DNA of 30,266 bases from Lentisphaerota bacterium (GTDB taxonomy: Bacteria; Verrucomicrobiota; Kiritimatiellia; RFP12; UBA3636): positions 1 to 30,266 of the forward strand of contig JALHHX010000024.1 in assembly GCA_022837245.1 (NCBI GenBank), in the 5' to 3' direction. The position numbers and the translations under genes were made by a program. The notes below the pieces were generated by a model that worked only from the letters and a program-made list of their open reading frames with translations, did no database searches and was not told the DNA's origin. Position 1 is the stretch's first letter. Every line of letters starts with the position of its first letter. Below, in pieces: positions 1-8,450 of this stretch.

Positions 1-360
1 TTCCCTTGGGTGGTGGTTGATGTCTAGCATTCTAGCGCATACGGCAACGGAAACGCAATGCCTTATTTGGATCATGCATAAAAATCACGATGCACCCTTT
101 GACATACCGCGGACAAACTCTCTGTCCTAGATGCAACAAAAAGGCGGAAACACCAGAAAAGCAATGGAGCTTTCAAAGACTTATTCGGATAAAGCTACGT
201 TTTAAGATCCAAAATTTTTCTTATCACGCCCATATTCGGAATACAATTCGATTGATTGTGGCAAAAATTTATTCCATACCTCGGCTGCATCTGCTAGAAT
301 CCGCCAAATCAATTTCAGCCTCCTCAAGGCCATGTTTTTCTTTAATTAGTATTATCAACA
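1..360. other. Intergenic region upstream of mraY, no gene recognised
   Basis: This stretch is AT-richer than the genes that follow. An open frame crosses it but overlaps mraY out of frame and resembles no protein I know. A consensus -35 hexamer TTGACA sits at 99-104. It is followed by a 5-bp inverted repeat, GGACA (111-115) and TGTCC (123-127), with no good -10 at standard spacing. No tRNA or intrinsic terminator was seen. Confidence 0.5.
292..300 (+). promoter_or_regulatory. Extended -10 promoter for mraY
   Basis: The sequence TGC-TAGAAT is an extended -10 element about 60 bases before the mraY start, predicting a leader of about 54 nt. No convincing -35 lies 16-18 bp upstream, as is common for extended -10 promoters. 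The same TGN-TAGAAT form recurs before manA and ferritin in this window. Confidence 0.5.
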
Positions 361-1590
361 ATGCTGTTTTATCTCAAATACCTTACCTCTTCATGGGGCC
401 CGTTTCGCATCATGGGCTCCCACCTAGTTCTTATCTGTATAGGCGCTATGCTCGCAGCTTTGTCTGTATGGTTTTTTCTCCCGCGACTGTGGCACGTCCT
501 GCCCCGCGACCGCGGCAAAAAGCTTGTCAAGGACGGCGAAAAGTCGGCTGGCAAGCCAACCGGCGCAGGCCGTCTAATGCTATGGCTTACGCTGCCCGTC
601 CTGCTGCTGGTGCTTCCTATATCGGACCCATCAATGGATACAGCGAAGACTTTTGGTGAGTTGGCCGATGCCATCAAAGGCGCGTTCGCTTCGGTACAGT
701 CGTCGTGGCGCCAACTCGTCAACAGGCAGTGGGCCATAGTGGCGTGCCTCTTCGCGGCAATGGTGACAGGATATCTCGACGACAATTCCGCGAAGCCGTG
801 GGGCCGGCTTAAAAAAGGGGCTTTTGACTTCATTATAGCGTTAGCCACGGCCATGTTCCTTTGCCTCGGGCAGCCCGTAGAAATATGGCTCCCGTTATGG
901 AAACACTCCATCATGCTGGAATGGTGGTGGTACGTTGCAATCGCCGTGCCGGTGCTGTGGATCACAATGAACGCCACGAACTGCTCGGACGGTGTCGACG
1001 GCCTCGCGGGCACGTTGACGCTCATGTCGTTGTTCGCGCTGGCCGTCTTCCTATATGGCGTTGTCGGCAACAAGCTCGTGGCGGAAACCCTCCTGGTGCC
1101 TCATTACACCGAAGGCGCGCGATGGGCTATCCTGACGGCGACTTTCGCTGGCAGCGTGGCTGGCTACCTATGGTTCAACGCCGAGCCGAGCAAGGTGCTT
1201 ATGGGAGATGCGGGATCGCGCTTTCTCGGGCTGCTTGTGGGCGTGGCTGTAATGACAAGCGGCAACCCGTTTCTGGTGCTGGTGGTGGCGCCGATAGTTC
1301 TGCTCAACGGGGGCACTGGCCTGATGAAAATAGCGATCCTCAAAATCCTCGCCCGCATGGGCGTTGACATTTCAAACCCATACCAAATAAAGCGCGAATC
1401 CTCAGCCGAATACACCAGCGAACACCATCCAAGCTGGATAGTCCGGCAGCTCCACAGGTTCCGGTTCCCACTTCACGACCACTGCCGTCACAACCTGCAG
1501 TGGTCAAACGCGCAGGTGCTGATGCGCTTCGTCCTCATACAGGCCTTTGTTATGCCCATCTTGTTTCTCGTTCTGATCAAAATCCGGTAA
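361..1590 (+). CDS. mraY: Phospho-N-acetylmuramoyl-pentapeptide-transferase (MraY), variant motif
   Basis: MraY transfers phospho-MurNAc-pentapeptide from UDP to undecaprenyl phosphate at the inner membrane, making lipid I. The 409-residue protein is polytopic. It carries the DD pair at D140-D141 (DDNSAK), an NCSDGVDGLAG segment at 207-217 matching the family NxxDGxDGLA motif, and GDAGS with D283. The C-terminal loop reads PLHDHCRH (370-377), where most bacterial MraY have PxHHH, so the central histidine is aspartate. A long insertion at about 80-125 (after LVLPISDP) is less conserved. The start matches the usual MraY N-terminus (MLxYL), although no clear Shine-Dalgarno precedes it. It is not beside other dcw genes here. 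Family assignment is firm; the exact substrate is inferred. Confidence 0.9.
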   Translation: MLFYLKYLTSSWGPFRIMGSHLVLICIGAMLAALSVWFFLPRLWHVLPRDRGKKLVKDGEKSAGKPTGAGRLMLWLTLPVLLLVLPISDPSMDTAKTFGELADAIKGAFASVQSSWRQLVNRQWAIVACLFAAMVTGYLDDNSAKPWGRLKKGAFDFIIALATAMFLCLGQPVEIWLPLWKHSIMLEWWWYVAIAVPVLWITMNATNCSDGVDGLAGTLTLMSLFALAVFLYGVVGNKLVAETLLVPHYTEGARWAILTATFAGSVAGYLWFNAEPSKVLMGDAGSRFLGLLVGVAVMTSGNPFLVLVVAPIVLLNGGTGLMKIAILKILARMGVDISNPYQIKRESSAEYTSEHHPSWIVRQLHRFRFPLHDHCRHNLQWSNAQVLMRFVLIQAFVMPILFLVLIKIR

Positions 1591-1636
1591 AGTTGGAATT
1601 CCAGTGTTTTTTTTGCTGGATTTCCCAGCGGTCATA

Positions 1637-1645
1637 TGCCACAAT
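1637..1645 (+). promoter_or_regulatory. Possible extended -10 promoter for the rpsP cluster
   Basis: TGC-CACAAT lies 43 bases before the rpsP ATG and matches the extended -10 form seen elsewhere in the window. No good -35 is present. It would start the rpsP-trmD-rplS-rnhB transcript with a leader of about 37 nt. Confidence 0.4.
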
Positions 1646-1688
1646 ACTTGCCTTTTCATTCGTTTCGTTCACAAAGTAAGAGGAATAC

Positions 1689-1979
1689 ATGTCCGTTAAA
1701 GTTAGATTGACACGCACGGGCGCGAACAGGGATAACTGTTTCCGCGTCGTGGCGACAGATACCCGTTTCCCGAGAGACGGGCGTTTCATAGAAATGCTGG
1801 GTTGGTACGATCCCAAGAAAACCGGCAAAAATTTCGGCATAGACGTCCAGCGCATCGACTACTGGAAAAACAACGGCGCGCAGTTGAGCGACACCGTCCG
1901 CAGTCTTGTTCGCCGCGAGAAGGCTTCGCCCGCCGCGCAGCCGGCCGAGGCGGTCGAAGCCTCAGAGCCCGCCGAGTAG
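1689..1979 (+). CDS. rpsP: 30S ribosomal protein S16
   Basis: This 96-residue protein is the small-subunit protein S16. The N-terminal MSVKVRLTRTGA, the central FIEMLGWYDP and the segment RIDYWKNNGAQLSDTVRSL are typical of S16. The C-terminal tail is rich in Ala, Glu and Pro, as in many S16 proteins. A Shine-Dalgarno AGAGGA ends 4-5 bases before the ATG. It begins a same-strand cluster with trmD, rplS and rnhB. The usual neighbour rimM is absent: only 31 bases separate the stop codon from trmD. Confidence 0.97.
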   Translation: MSVKVRLTRTGANRDNCFRVVATDTRFPRDGRFIEMLGWYDPKKTGKNFGIDVQRIDYWKNNGAQLSDTVRSLVRREKASPAAQPAEAVEASEPAE

Positions 1980-2010
1980 CCACGGCGTAAGCGCGAAGGG
2001 GGCCCCGGGG

Positions 2011-2850
2011 GTGTACCAATCCAATTGCCTGCGCATAGACTTCGTCACGGTCTTTCCGGAAATGCTTGCCGGCTTTCTGAAGCACAGCATGCTGAAAAGA
2101 GCGGCGGCAATGGAGGCGGCGCGGTTCGGGACGGTCAACCCCAGGGACTTCGCGGCGGACGCCAGGCACACCACGGACGACCGTCCGTACGGCGGAGGCC
2201 CGGGAATGGTTATGTTGGCGGATCCTCTCATGCAGGCGGTCGAATCGGTTACCGATCAGGAATCCAAAATCGTCATGATGACCCCCTCGGGGAGCCCGTT
2301 CAAACAGACCGACGCGCACCGCTTGGCAAAGGAAAAGCACATAGTTTTCATCTGCGGGCATTACGAGGGGATAGACGACAGGGTCAGGCAGTTGCTCAAG
2401 CCGGAGGAGTTTTCAATCGGTGATTACGTTCTTACGAACGGAGTCCTGCCGGCTGCGGTGGTGGTTGACGCGGTGGTCAGGTTGCTCCCAGGAGTACTTG
2501 GGGGAGAAGGCGCCACAGTCGATGAATCGTTCGAGACAGGCCTGCTCGACTACCCGCAGTTTACAAGACCTGTTGAGTACAGAGGACTGAGAGTGCCGAA
2601 AATCCTACAGAGCGGCAACCACGCCGCAATCGCGGAATGGCGCCGCAGAGAGGCCGAACGCATCACCCTCGAGAGAAGACCGGATCTGGCGGCGCGAATG
2701 GGATTGCCGTGCAAAGAAGAAACAAAAGAAAAGAAAAGAAAACGCCGCGGGGGAACCCGCGCCACAACGGAAGAAAAGAACTTGGCGGGGCCACCAGCCC
2801 GGCCGCAAGCGGAATCCGAAGAGGAGGACGCACAGCAGGAGAGAAACTGA
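2011..2850 (+). CDS. trmD: tRNA (guanine-N1-)-methyltransferase TrmD, charged C-terminal tail
   Basis: TrmD methylates G37 of tRNAs using S-adenosylmethionine. Motifs in order are RIDFVTVFPEM near the N-terminus, DRPYGGGPGMVM, CGHYEGIDDRV (cofactor-binding trefoil knot), SIGDYVLTNG, DAVVRLLPGVLG and SGNHAAIAEWRR. I chose GTG at 2011 because a purine-rich AAGGGGG lies about 9 bases upstream and it gives an N-terminus of family length. An in-frame ATG further upstream would overlap rpsP. The 279-residue product is about 30-40 residues longer than usual because of a Lys/Arg/Glu-rich tail from about residue 233. That tail looks disordered and is coded by purine-rich DNA. The stop is 1 base from the rplS start, so translation is probably coupled. 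Confidence 0.95.
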   Translation: MYQSNCLRIDFVTVFPEMLAGFLKHSMLKRAAAMEAARFGTVNPRDFAADARHTTDDRPYGGGPGMVMLADPLMQAVESVTDQESKIVMMTPSGSPFKQTDAHRLAKEKHIVFICGHYEGIDDRVRQLLKPEEFSIGDYVLTNGVLPAAVVVDAVVRLLPGVLGGEGATVDESFETGLLDYPQFTRPVEYRGLRVPKILQSGNHAAIAEWRRREAERITLERRPDLAARMGLPCKEETKEKKRKRRGGTRATTEEKNLAGPPARPQAESEEEDAQQERN

Positions 2851-2851
2851 T

Positions 2852-3196
2852 ATGAGCACCATACTGGACAAAATTACGGCGGAGAACGAAAAGGCTGAAG
2901 TGCCCCAGTTCGAAATCGGAGACGGAGTCAAAGTCTCAATTAAAATCAAAGAAGGCGACAAGGAACGCATCCAGATATTCGCCGGAACGGTAATAGCGCG
3001 CGATGGCGATGGCGCAAACGAAACTTTCACGGTTCGCCGCACATCGTATGGCATCGGCGTCGAGAAGGTCTTCCCGGTTCATTCACCGCACATCGCGAAG
3101 GTGGAAGTAGAGCGCTCTGCGCATGTCCGCCGCGCGAAGCTGTACTACCTGCGCGACCTTAGCGGCAAAAAGACCCGTTTGCGCGAAAAGGAGTAA
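2852..3196 (+). CDS. rplS: 50S ribosomal protein L19
   Basis: L19 sits at the interface of the two ribosomal subunits. The 114-residue product has the family pattern FEIGDGVKVSIKIKEGDKER, then IQIFAGTVIAR, FTVRRTSYGIGVEKVFP, and a C-terminal RRAKLYYLRDLSGKKTRLRE. AGGAGAG at 2837-2843 is a strong ribosome binding site 8 bases before the ATG. The gene is one base from the trmD stop, within the conserved rpsP-trmD-rplS order. Confidence 0.97.
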   Translation: MSTILDKITAENEKAEVPQFEIGDGVKVSIKIKEGDKERIQIFAGTVIARDGDGANETFTVRRTSYGIGVEKVFPVHSPHIAKVEVERSAHVRRAKLYYLRDLSGKKTRLREKE

Positions 3197-3220
3197 ACAC
3201 CGCGGTCTACGAGGCTCAAT

Positions 3221-3862
3221 GTGCTCTCGTATGAAACTCGCTTCTGGTCTTCAAGCCCCACAGCCCGCCTCGCGGGCGTTGACGAGGCCGGACGCGGTTC
3301 ACTCGCCGGCCCAGTTGTGGCCGGCGCTGTTCTCATGTCCCCGGAAATCGCGAAGGGATTACGCGAAGGCTTGCTAGCTTGTCTGAACGACAGCAAGCAG
3401 CTCTCCGCCGGTCAACGCGATGAATATCTTGGCATACTCTCTTGCACTGATGGGGTGGAGATAGGTATCGGCATAGCAGACAATACCGAAATAGACGGGA
3501 TCAACATACTGCGCGCCACGCATTTAGCCATGAAGCGTGCCGTTGAAAATCTACCACATGGAGTTCCGACTCATGCCTTGGTGGACGGTCTTCCCGTGCG
3601 CGGTCTTCCTTGCGGATCCACAGCGATAGTAAAAGGTGACTCAAAAAGCTTTCTCATCGCAGCGGCGAGCGTGGCCGCAAAAACAACGCGAGACCGCATA
3701 ATGTGCGAAATGGATTTGCTCTATCCCGAATACTGTTTTGCAAAGCACAAAGGGTACCCAACTCCTGAACATCTTGAGGCGTTGCGCATCCACGGCTCCT
3801 GCCCCATCCACCGGCACAGTTACGCTCCTGTGGCCGCCTTGGACCAACCTTTTCTTTTCTAA
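3221..3862 (+). CDS. rnhB: Ribonuclease HII
   Basis: RNase HII cuts the RNA strand of RNA-DNA hybrids and removes misincorporated ribonucleotides. The 213-residue protein has GVDEAGRG with catalytic D21-E22, then GPVVAGAV, NDSKQLS, ALVDG (third acidic residue), VKGDSKS, AAASVAAKTTRD (fourth acidic residue) and AKHKGYPTPEH near the end. The start is GTG with GAGG at 3211-3214, 6 bases away. It follows rplS by 24 bases and is probably the last gene of the cluster. Its stop faces a frameshifted remnant on the opposite strand. Confidence 0.95.
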   Translation: MLSYETRFWSSSPTARLAGVDEAGRGSLAGPVVAGAVLMSPEIAKGLREGLLACLNDSKQLSAGQRDEYLGILSCTDGVEIGIGIADNTEIDGINILRATHLAMKRAVENLPHGVPTHALVDGLPVRGLPCGSTAIVKGDSKSFLIAAASVAAKTTRDRIMCEMDLLYPEYCFAKHKGYPTPEHLEALRIHGSCPIHRHSYAPVAALDQPFLF

Positions 3863-4069
3863 AATCCTTCCAAACGGTTCAGTATTTCAGGACAATCCGC
3901 AAAAGCGCTTTTGATAACGGATCCTTAGGCTTGCAGAGGGTACCATTTCAGCGGCATCCTCTACGCAAATCTCCAAACGATCCAGTACAACCTTTAGGCA
4001 ATTCAACCGGGTTCCGTTAGCAAGCACGCGGCATGTGCGCCATAACGTTGGCGACAGTATTGGAACCAA
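3860..4069 (-). pseudogene. Frameshifted coding remnant, family not recognised
   Basis: On the minus strand a protein-like frame reads from about 4069 through LDRLEICVEDAAEM and SLRIRYQK. It then hits a stop a few codons later. Shifting by one base near 3910 restores a plausible ending, AFADCPEILNRLEGF, followed by a stop at 3860-3862 that overlaps the rnhB stop. The restored C-terminus looks like real protein rather than shadow, which suggests a decayed gene fragment just downstream of ileS. No start codon with a ribosome binding site is visible. I do not recognise the family. Confidence 0.3.
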
Positions 4070-4076
4070 AAAATGT

Positions 4077-7000
4077 TTAGTTTTTAGATAGCGTGATTTT
4101 GACTGGATTGCCGTTTATGTCGACTTTGGCCGCGTCAGAGGAAGACCCCTGGGAGAAGTCGGTGCAGAGGGTTTCGGCGCAAATATAGTCTGCATGGTCG
4201 GCGATGGCGGCGGCGGTGGCGGAGTCAGCTTCGTATCTTATTGAGATGCGCTGGGAGACGTCGCAGCCATTATCTTTGCGCATTGCCTGCACTTTGGAGA
4301 CGAATTCCCTCGCCATTCCCTCGTTTATGAGTGCTTGATCGAGACGAGTGTCGAGCGCAATGGTAACCGCGCCTTCGTTCGCGACAGTCATGCCCTCGTG
4401 TTCGATGCGCTGCACGAGCACGTCGTCTGCCGAGAGTTCGACCGCCGGGCTGCCATCGCCAATTTCGAGAGTTATTGTTTCGCCGCCCCGCAGACGCTCA
4501 AGCTCTTCGGAAGGAAGCGCCTCAATGGCCGAGGCGGCCGCTTTCATGCGCTTGCCAAGCCTAGAGCCCAAGGCTTTGAAATTCGCCTTGGCAGTTAGCG
4601 ATACGAACCGGGATTCGTCTGTGCCGAATTCGACGCTCTTGACGTTGAGCTCCTCGGCAATGACGTCCGCCATTGGACGCAATGCCTCAATCACGCCCCG
4701 ACGGGCAGACACGACGACAGCGCGAGAGAGAGGCTGACGCACTTTCATATCACGTTGCTTGCGTAGGAAGTGGCCTAGGTTGACAGCTGTCTGGGCAAGG
4801 GCCATTTGCTCTTCGAGCTTGATGTCGCGCGCTGCGGCGTTTGCTTTCGGGAATCCACAAAGGTGGACGGATTCCGGCATGTCGGAGCCTCGCAGGTTGC
4901 GGTAGATTTCCTCTGAAATGAACGGGGTGAACGGAGCGGCGACTTTGCAAAGCTGAACAAGAACATAACGCAGCGTGCGGTATGCGTTAAGTTTGTCGGA
5001 GTCGTTCTGCGATTTCCAGAAGCGGCGGCGGCTGCGGCGTATGTACCAGTTGGTGAGGTTTTCGATGAAGCCGACGAACGGGCGCACGGAGCGCTGGAGG
5101 TCGTAGGAGTCCATCGCCTCAGTGACATCCGAGATGAGCGTCTCAAGGGAGGATACAATCCAGCGGTCGAGTTCGTTGTCGGAATCTGGCGTCGCTAGAG
5201 CATCCTCACACCAGCCGTCAACGTTGGCGTATGTGACGAAGAACGAGTATGAGTTCCACCAAGGGATGAGCAGATCGCGAAGCACCTGCTTGACCCCCGC
5301 CTCGCTGAAACGCAGATTCTCGCCACGCACAACAGCGGAGTTGATCATGTAAAGACGCAAGGCATCCGCTCCGTAAGTAGTCACGACATCCATGGGGTCT
5401 GGATAGTTCTTAAGTCGTTTTGACATCTTCTTGCCGTCTTCGGCAAGGATGAGGCCATTCACGACGACGTTTCTGTACGGCGACTTGTCGAACAACATCG
5501 TACCAAGCACGAGCAGCGTATAGAACCAGCCGCGAGTTTGGTCTAGGCCTTCCGCGATGAAGTCGGCGGGATAGATCTCTCCGAATTTTTCCTTGTTTTC
5601 GAAGGGGTAGTGCTGCTGGGCGTATGGCATCGAGCCAGACTCGAACCAGCAGTCGAGCACCTCAGGCGTGCGGCGGTACGTCTTGCCGTCGCGCTTGATA
5701 ATCACTGGATCCACAAAATGTTTGTGTAGATCGTTGAGCCTGACTCCGGATAGCGCTTCAAGTTCTTCAATTGAGCCGACGCAGATGATGTCGTCCGGAT
5801 CTTTTTCGTTTATCCAGAGCGGGATGCACGAACCCCAGAAACGGTTGCGCGAGATGTTCCAGTCCTTTGCTTCCTTGAGCCAGTTGGCGAAGCGTTTGTC
5901 GCCAACATACTCGGGCATCCAGCCGACCGTCTCGTTGTTGACGACCAGGCGGTCCCTGGCGTCTTCAACGCGGACATACCACGCATCGATTGCCCGGTAG
6001 ATGAGGGGCGTGTCGGTGCGGTCGCAAAACGGGTACGAGTGGACTATTGTCGTCTGGTGAACGAGTTTTCCCTCGTCCTTGAGCCGACGTATGATTAGCT
6101 TGTCAGCGTCTTTGCAGAACATGCCTTCATACTCGGGGACCTGGGATGTGAACTTGCAGTCGGAGTCGAGAGGGTCGGCGATCTCGGTTAGACCCGCTGC
6201 CCGGCAAGCCTGGAAGTCGTCCTCCCCGTATGCAGGAGCGAGATGGACGAGGCCAGTGCCGTCCGATGTTGTCACAAAATCGCCATTGAACACAGTGAAC
6301 GCACCCGACATGTCCTTGAAGTAAGGGAAAAGCGGCTCATAGGTCCAGCCCTTTAGGTCTGCACCTTTAAGTTTGGCGACAACGTCGTACGCCTCCGCCT
6401 TTTTGTAAACGGAATCAAGGCGCGCTTCGGCGACGATGTAAACCGTGCCGTCATCTTTGTCACGCACGGCGAGGTAATCGAGATCAGGTCCCGCGCAGAC
6501 AGCGAGGTTGGCGGGTAGCGTCCACGGCGTTGTGGTCCAGATGAGAAGGTTCGTCGCGCCCCATTCTGCGGGCGCCCCTTCCTTGACCCTGACGCGCACG
6601 GTGATGGAGGGGTCTTGGACGTCTTTGTAGTTGCTTCCCGCTTCGAAGTTTGAAAGAGGCGTGTTTAGCTTCCACGAGTACGGCATGATGCGGTACGACT
6701 TGTACACGCGTCCCTGCTCCCATAGCTGTTTGAAGACCCACCAGATTGTCTCCATGAAATCCAGATCGAGCGTCTTGTAGTCGTTGTCGAAATCAACCCA
6801 TCGCCCCATGCGAGTGACAGTACGACGCCATTCGCCGACATAGCGCAATACCATGGAACGGCACTGTTCGTTGAACTTGTCGACCCCAAATTTCTGTATA
6901 TCATGCGCGCCGGATATGCCGAGCGCGTCCTGCGCTAGCGCCTCGATCGGCAACCCGTGGCAATCCCATCCAAAACGGCGTTCTACATGCATGCCACGCA

Positions 7001-7220
7001 TAGTCTGGTAGCGCGGTATGACGTCCTTGATCGTTCCGGCGAGCAGGTGGCCGTAGTGAGGCAGACCAGTGGCGAACGGAGGGCCGTCGTAAAACACGAA
7101 CTCCCTGCCACCTTCTGTCTGATCCAGACTCTTTTTGAAAGTGTCGTGCTCCCGCCAAAATTGGAGGACACCTTCCTCCATGGCGTTGAAATCTGTCTTG
7201 TTGGAAACTGGGTTGTACAT
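4077..7220 (-). CDS. ileS: Isoleucyl-tRNA synthetase, eukaryote-like (type II)
   Basis: This enzyme charges tRNA-Ile with isoleucine. The 1047-residue protein has the HIGH-type motif as HYGH at 55-58, GWDCHGLPIE at 84-93, editing-domain motifs TTTPWTLP (229-236) and GTGLVHLAPAYGEDD (321-335), WNISRNRFWG at 454-463, and KMSKR at 598-602 followed by LKNYPDP. These forms, especially HYGH and KMSKRLKNYPDP, mark the eukaryote-like class called IleS2. The standard bacterial class has HIGH and KMSKSLGN. The start at 7220 (MYNPVSNKTDF) was chosen by family alignment; an upstream in-frame GTG at 7244 is possible. No strong Shine-Dalgarno is visible. It stands alone, divergent from manA. Confidence 0.95.
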   Translation of the reverse strand: MYNPVSNKTDFNAMEEGVLQFWREHDTFKKSLDQTEGGREFVFYDGPPFATGLPHYGHLLAGTIKDVIPRYQTMRGMHVERRFGWDCHGLPIEALAQDALGISGAHDIQKFGVDKFNEQCRSMVLRYVGEWRRTVTRMGRWVDFDNDYKTLDLDFMETIWWVFKQLWEQGRVYKSYRIMPYSWKLNTPLSNFEAGSNYKDVQDPSITVRVRVKEGAPAEWGATNLLIWTTTPWTLPANLAVCAGPDLDYLAVRDKDDGTVYIVAEARLDSVYKKAEAYDVVAKLKGADLKGWTYEPLFPYFKDMSGAFTVFNGDFVTTSDGTGLVHLAPAYGEDDFQACRAAGLTEIADPLDSDCKFTSQVPEYEGMFCKDADKLIIRRLKDEGKLVHQTTIVHSYPFCDRTDTPLIYRAIDAWYVRVEDARDRLVVNNETVGWMPEYVGDKRFANWLKEAKDWNISRNRFWGSCIPLWINEKDPDDIICVGSIEELEALSGVRLNDLHKHFVDPVIIKRDGKTYRRTPEVLDCWFESGSMPYAQQHYPFENKEKFGEIYPADFIAEGLDQTRGWFYTLLVLGTMLFDKSPYRNVVVNGLILAEDGKKMSKRLKNYPDPMDVVTTYGADALRLYMINSAVVRGENLRFSEAGVKQVLRDLLIPWWNSYSFFVTYANVDGWCEDALATPDSDNELDRWIVSSLETLISDVTEAMDSYDLQRSVRPFVGFIENLTNWYIRRSRRRFWKSQNDSDKLNAYRTLRYVLVQLCKVAAPFTPFISEEIYRNLRGSDMPESVHLCGFPKANAAARDIKLEEQMALAQTAVNLGHFLRKQRDMKVRQPLSRAVVVSARRGVIEALRPMADVIAEELNVKSVEFGTDESRFVSLTAKANFKALGSRLGKRMKAAASAIEALPSEELERLRGGETITLEIGDGSPAVELSADDVLVQRIEHEGMTVANEGAVTIALDTRLDQALINEGMAREFVSKVQAMRKDNGCDVSQRISIRYEADSATAAAIADHADYICAETLCTDFSQGSSSDAAKVDINGNPVKITLSKN

Positions 7221-7279
7221 AATTGGTTTGATCCATATTCGCACCGGCTGTTGATCGGCGCGTCAAAAAAACGCGGTGT

Positions 7280-7308
7280 ATAATACTCCAATTGCACTCT
7301 GTCTGCAA
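7280..7308 (-). promoter_or_regulatory. Sigma-70-type promoter for ileS
   Basis: Reading leftwards, TTGCAG (7308-7303), a 17-bp spacer and TATTAT (7285-7280) form a good vegetative promoter. The predicted start near 7273 gives a leader of about 53 nt to the ATG at 7220. No T-box is evident in that short leader. Confidence 0.6.
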
Positions 7309-7389
7309 GTTGGCAGTTTTTTTTTCTCAAGCTCATTACAACCGGCTCTTTCCAACAAATTCTCTCTTCTTCCTTTTTTTGCGACGGAA

Positions 7390-7398
7390 TGATAGAAT
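7390..7398 (+). promoter_or_regulatory. Extended -10 promoter for manA
   Basis: TGA-TAGAAT is an extended -10 element with only a weak TTCCTT at the -35 position 17 bp upstream. The predicted leader to the manA ATG at 7475 is about 70 nt. Confidence 0.45.
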
Positions 7399-7474
7399 GC
7401 GTGGTTCACATACACCGGAATTTCAGCATGCGGGAACCCGCGTGAACCATTCAATACTCCAAGAAGCGACGACT

Positions 7475-8446
7475 ATGCCATATCCACTGCTGTTCAAACC
7501 CATTTACCGCGACTACATCTGGGGGGGAACCCGTATAGCCTCGCTGTTTTCGCGCGACCGCGCCCCGAATCCATGCGCGGAATCATGGGAGATAAGCGCG
7601 CATCCTGACGGCATGGGCGTCGTGGAGAACGGACCGCTCGCCGGGAAAACTCTCGAGGAGATATGCAATGAATCGGGTGCGGCCTTCCTAGGCACCCATT
7701 GCGACGGCACTCGCTTTCCGTTGCTCATAAAGATCATCGACGCCAAAACACGTCTCAGCGTGCAGGTCCACCCCAACGAGAATTCCGCGCAGAGGTACGG
7801 GGGCGAGGCCAAAACGGAAATGTGGTATTTCCTGGATGCGTCGAAAGACGCTTTCGTATGCGCAGGACTCAAGCCAGGAGTAGGGCCCCGTGTCCTGCAG
7901 GATGCGATCAAGGCTAAAAACACGCCCTCGCTCCTTCAGACCGTCAAGGCGGAGCCTGGCAAGGCGCTCTATATTCCCGGTGGGCTTGTCCATGCCATAT
8001 GCGAAGGGTGTCTGATTTTAGAGGTACAGCAGAGTTCGAACACAACTTACCGGATATACGACTGGGATCGCTTATGCTCAGACGGCATGCCGCGCAAGCT
8101 CCACATTGCGCAGGCGCTTGAGGTGATAGACTGGAGGGCGCCGACTCTCGGCCTGCAAGTACCCATCGAAATGTCGGCCACGAACAAAATAAACAAACGT
8201 GAGCGCATCTTGCGTTCAGATTTCTTCACCATGGAACGCCTGTCTCTTTCCGGAACGGAACCGGTCGAGCCCAATGGCTCGTCCTTCCGCATCCTGTTCG
8301 CGGCGCATGGCGAAGCCGTCATCTCCTGGGGCGCGGGTTCGCAGAGCATCCCCCACGGGCGCACCTGTCTGATCCCCGCCGACATGCCTCCATACGCCAT
8401 CGAACCCGGTGCTGACGGGGCGGCGCTACTTTCAGTGGAGGTCTAA
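7475..8446 (+). CDS. manA: Mannose-6-phosphate isomerase, class I
   Basis: The enzyme interconverts mannose 6-phosphate and fructose 6-phosphate and supplies mannose for glycan synthesis. The 323-residue cupin protein is of the short Firmicutes-like length. It has YIWGG near the N-terminus, AESWEIS at 35-41 and QVHPNE at 97-102 (metal ligands Q97 and H99). KTEMWY at 113-118 supplies E115, and GGLVHAI supplies H173. QQSSNTTYRIYDWDR follows. The start at 7475 was chosen by family alignment. The frame stays open upstream to 7292, but that would extend past the likely promoter. The next gene begins 4 bases after the stop, with its Shine-Dalgarno inside manA. Confidence 0.93.
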   Translation: MPYPLLFKPIYRDYIWGGTRIASLFSRDRAPNPCAESWEISAHPDGMGVVENGPLAGKTLEEICNESGAAFLGTHCDGTRFPLLIKIIDAKTRLSVQVHPNENSAQRYGGEAKTEMWYFLDASKDAFVCAGLKPGVGPRVLQDAIKAKNTPSLLQTVKAEPGKALYIPGGLVHAICEGCLILEVQQSSNTTYRIYDWDRLCSDGMPRKLHIAQALEVIDWRAPTLGLQVPIEMSATNKINKRERILRSDFFTMERLSLSGTEPVEPNGSSFRILFAAHGEAVISWGAGSQSIPHGRTCLIPADMPPYAIEPGADGAALLSVEV

Positions 8447-8450
8447 CATC

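Noticed and set aside
7279..7284. TATAAT on the plus strand as the manA promoter
   Set aside because: No -35 at 16-18 bp (TTGATC is 22 bp away), and the same bases form the -10 of the better-spaced ileS promoter on the other strand.
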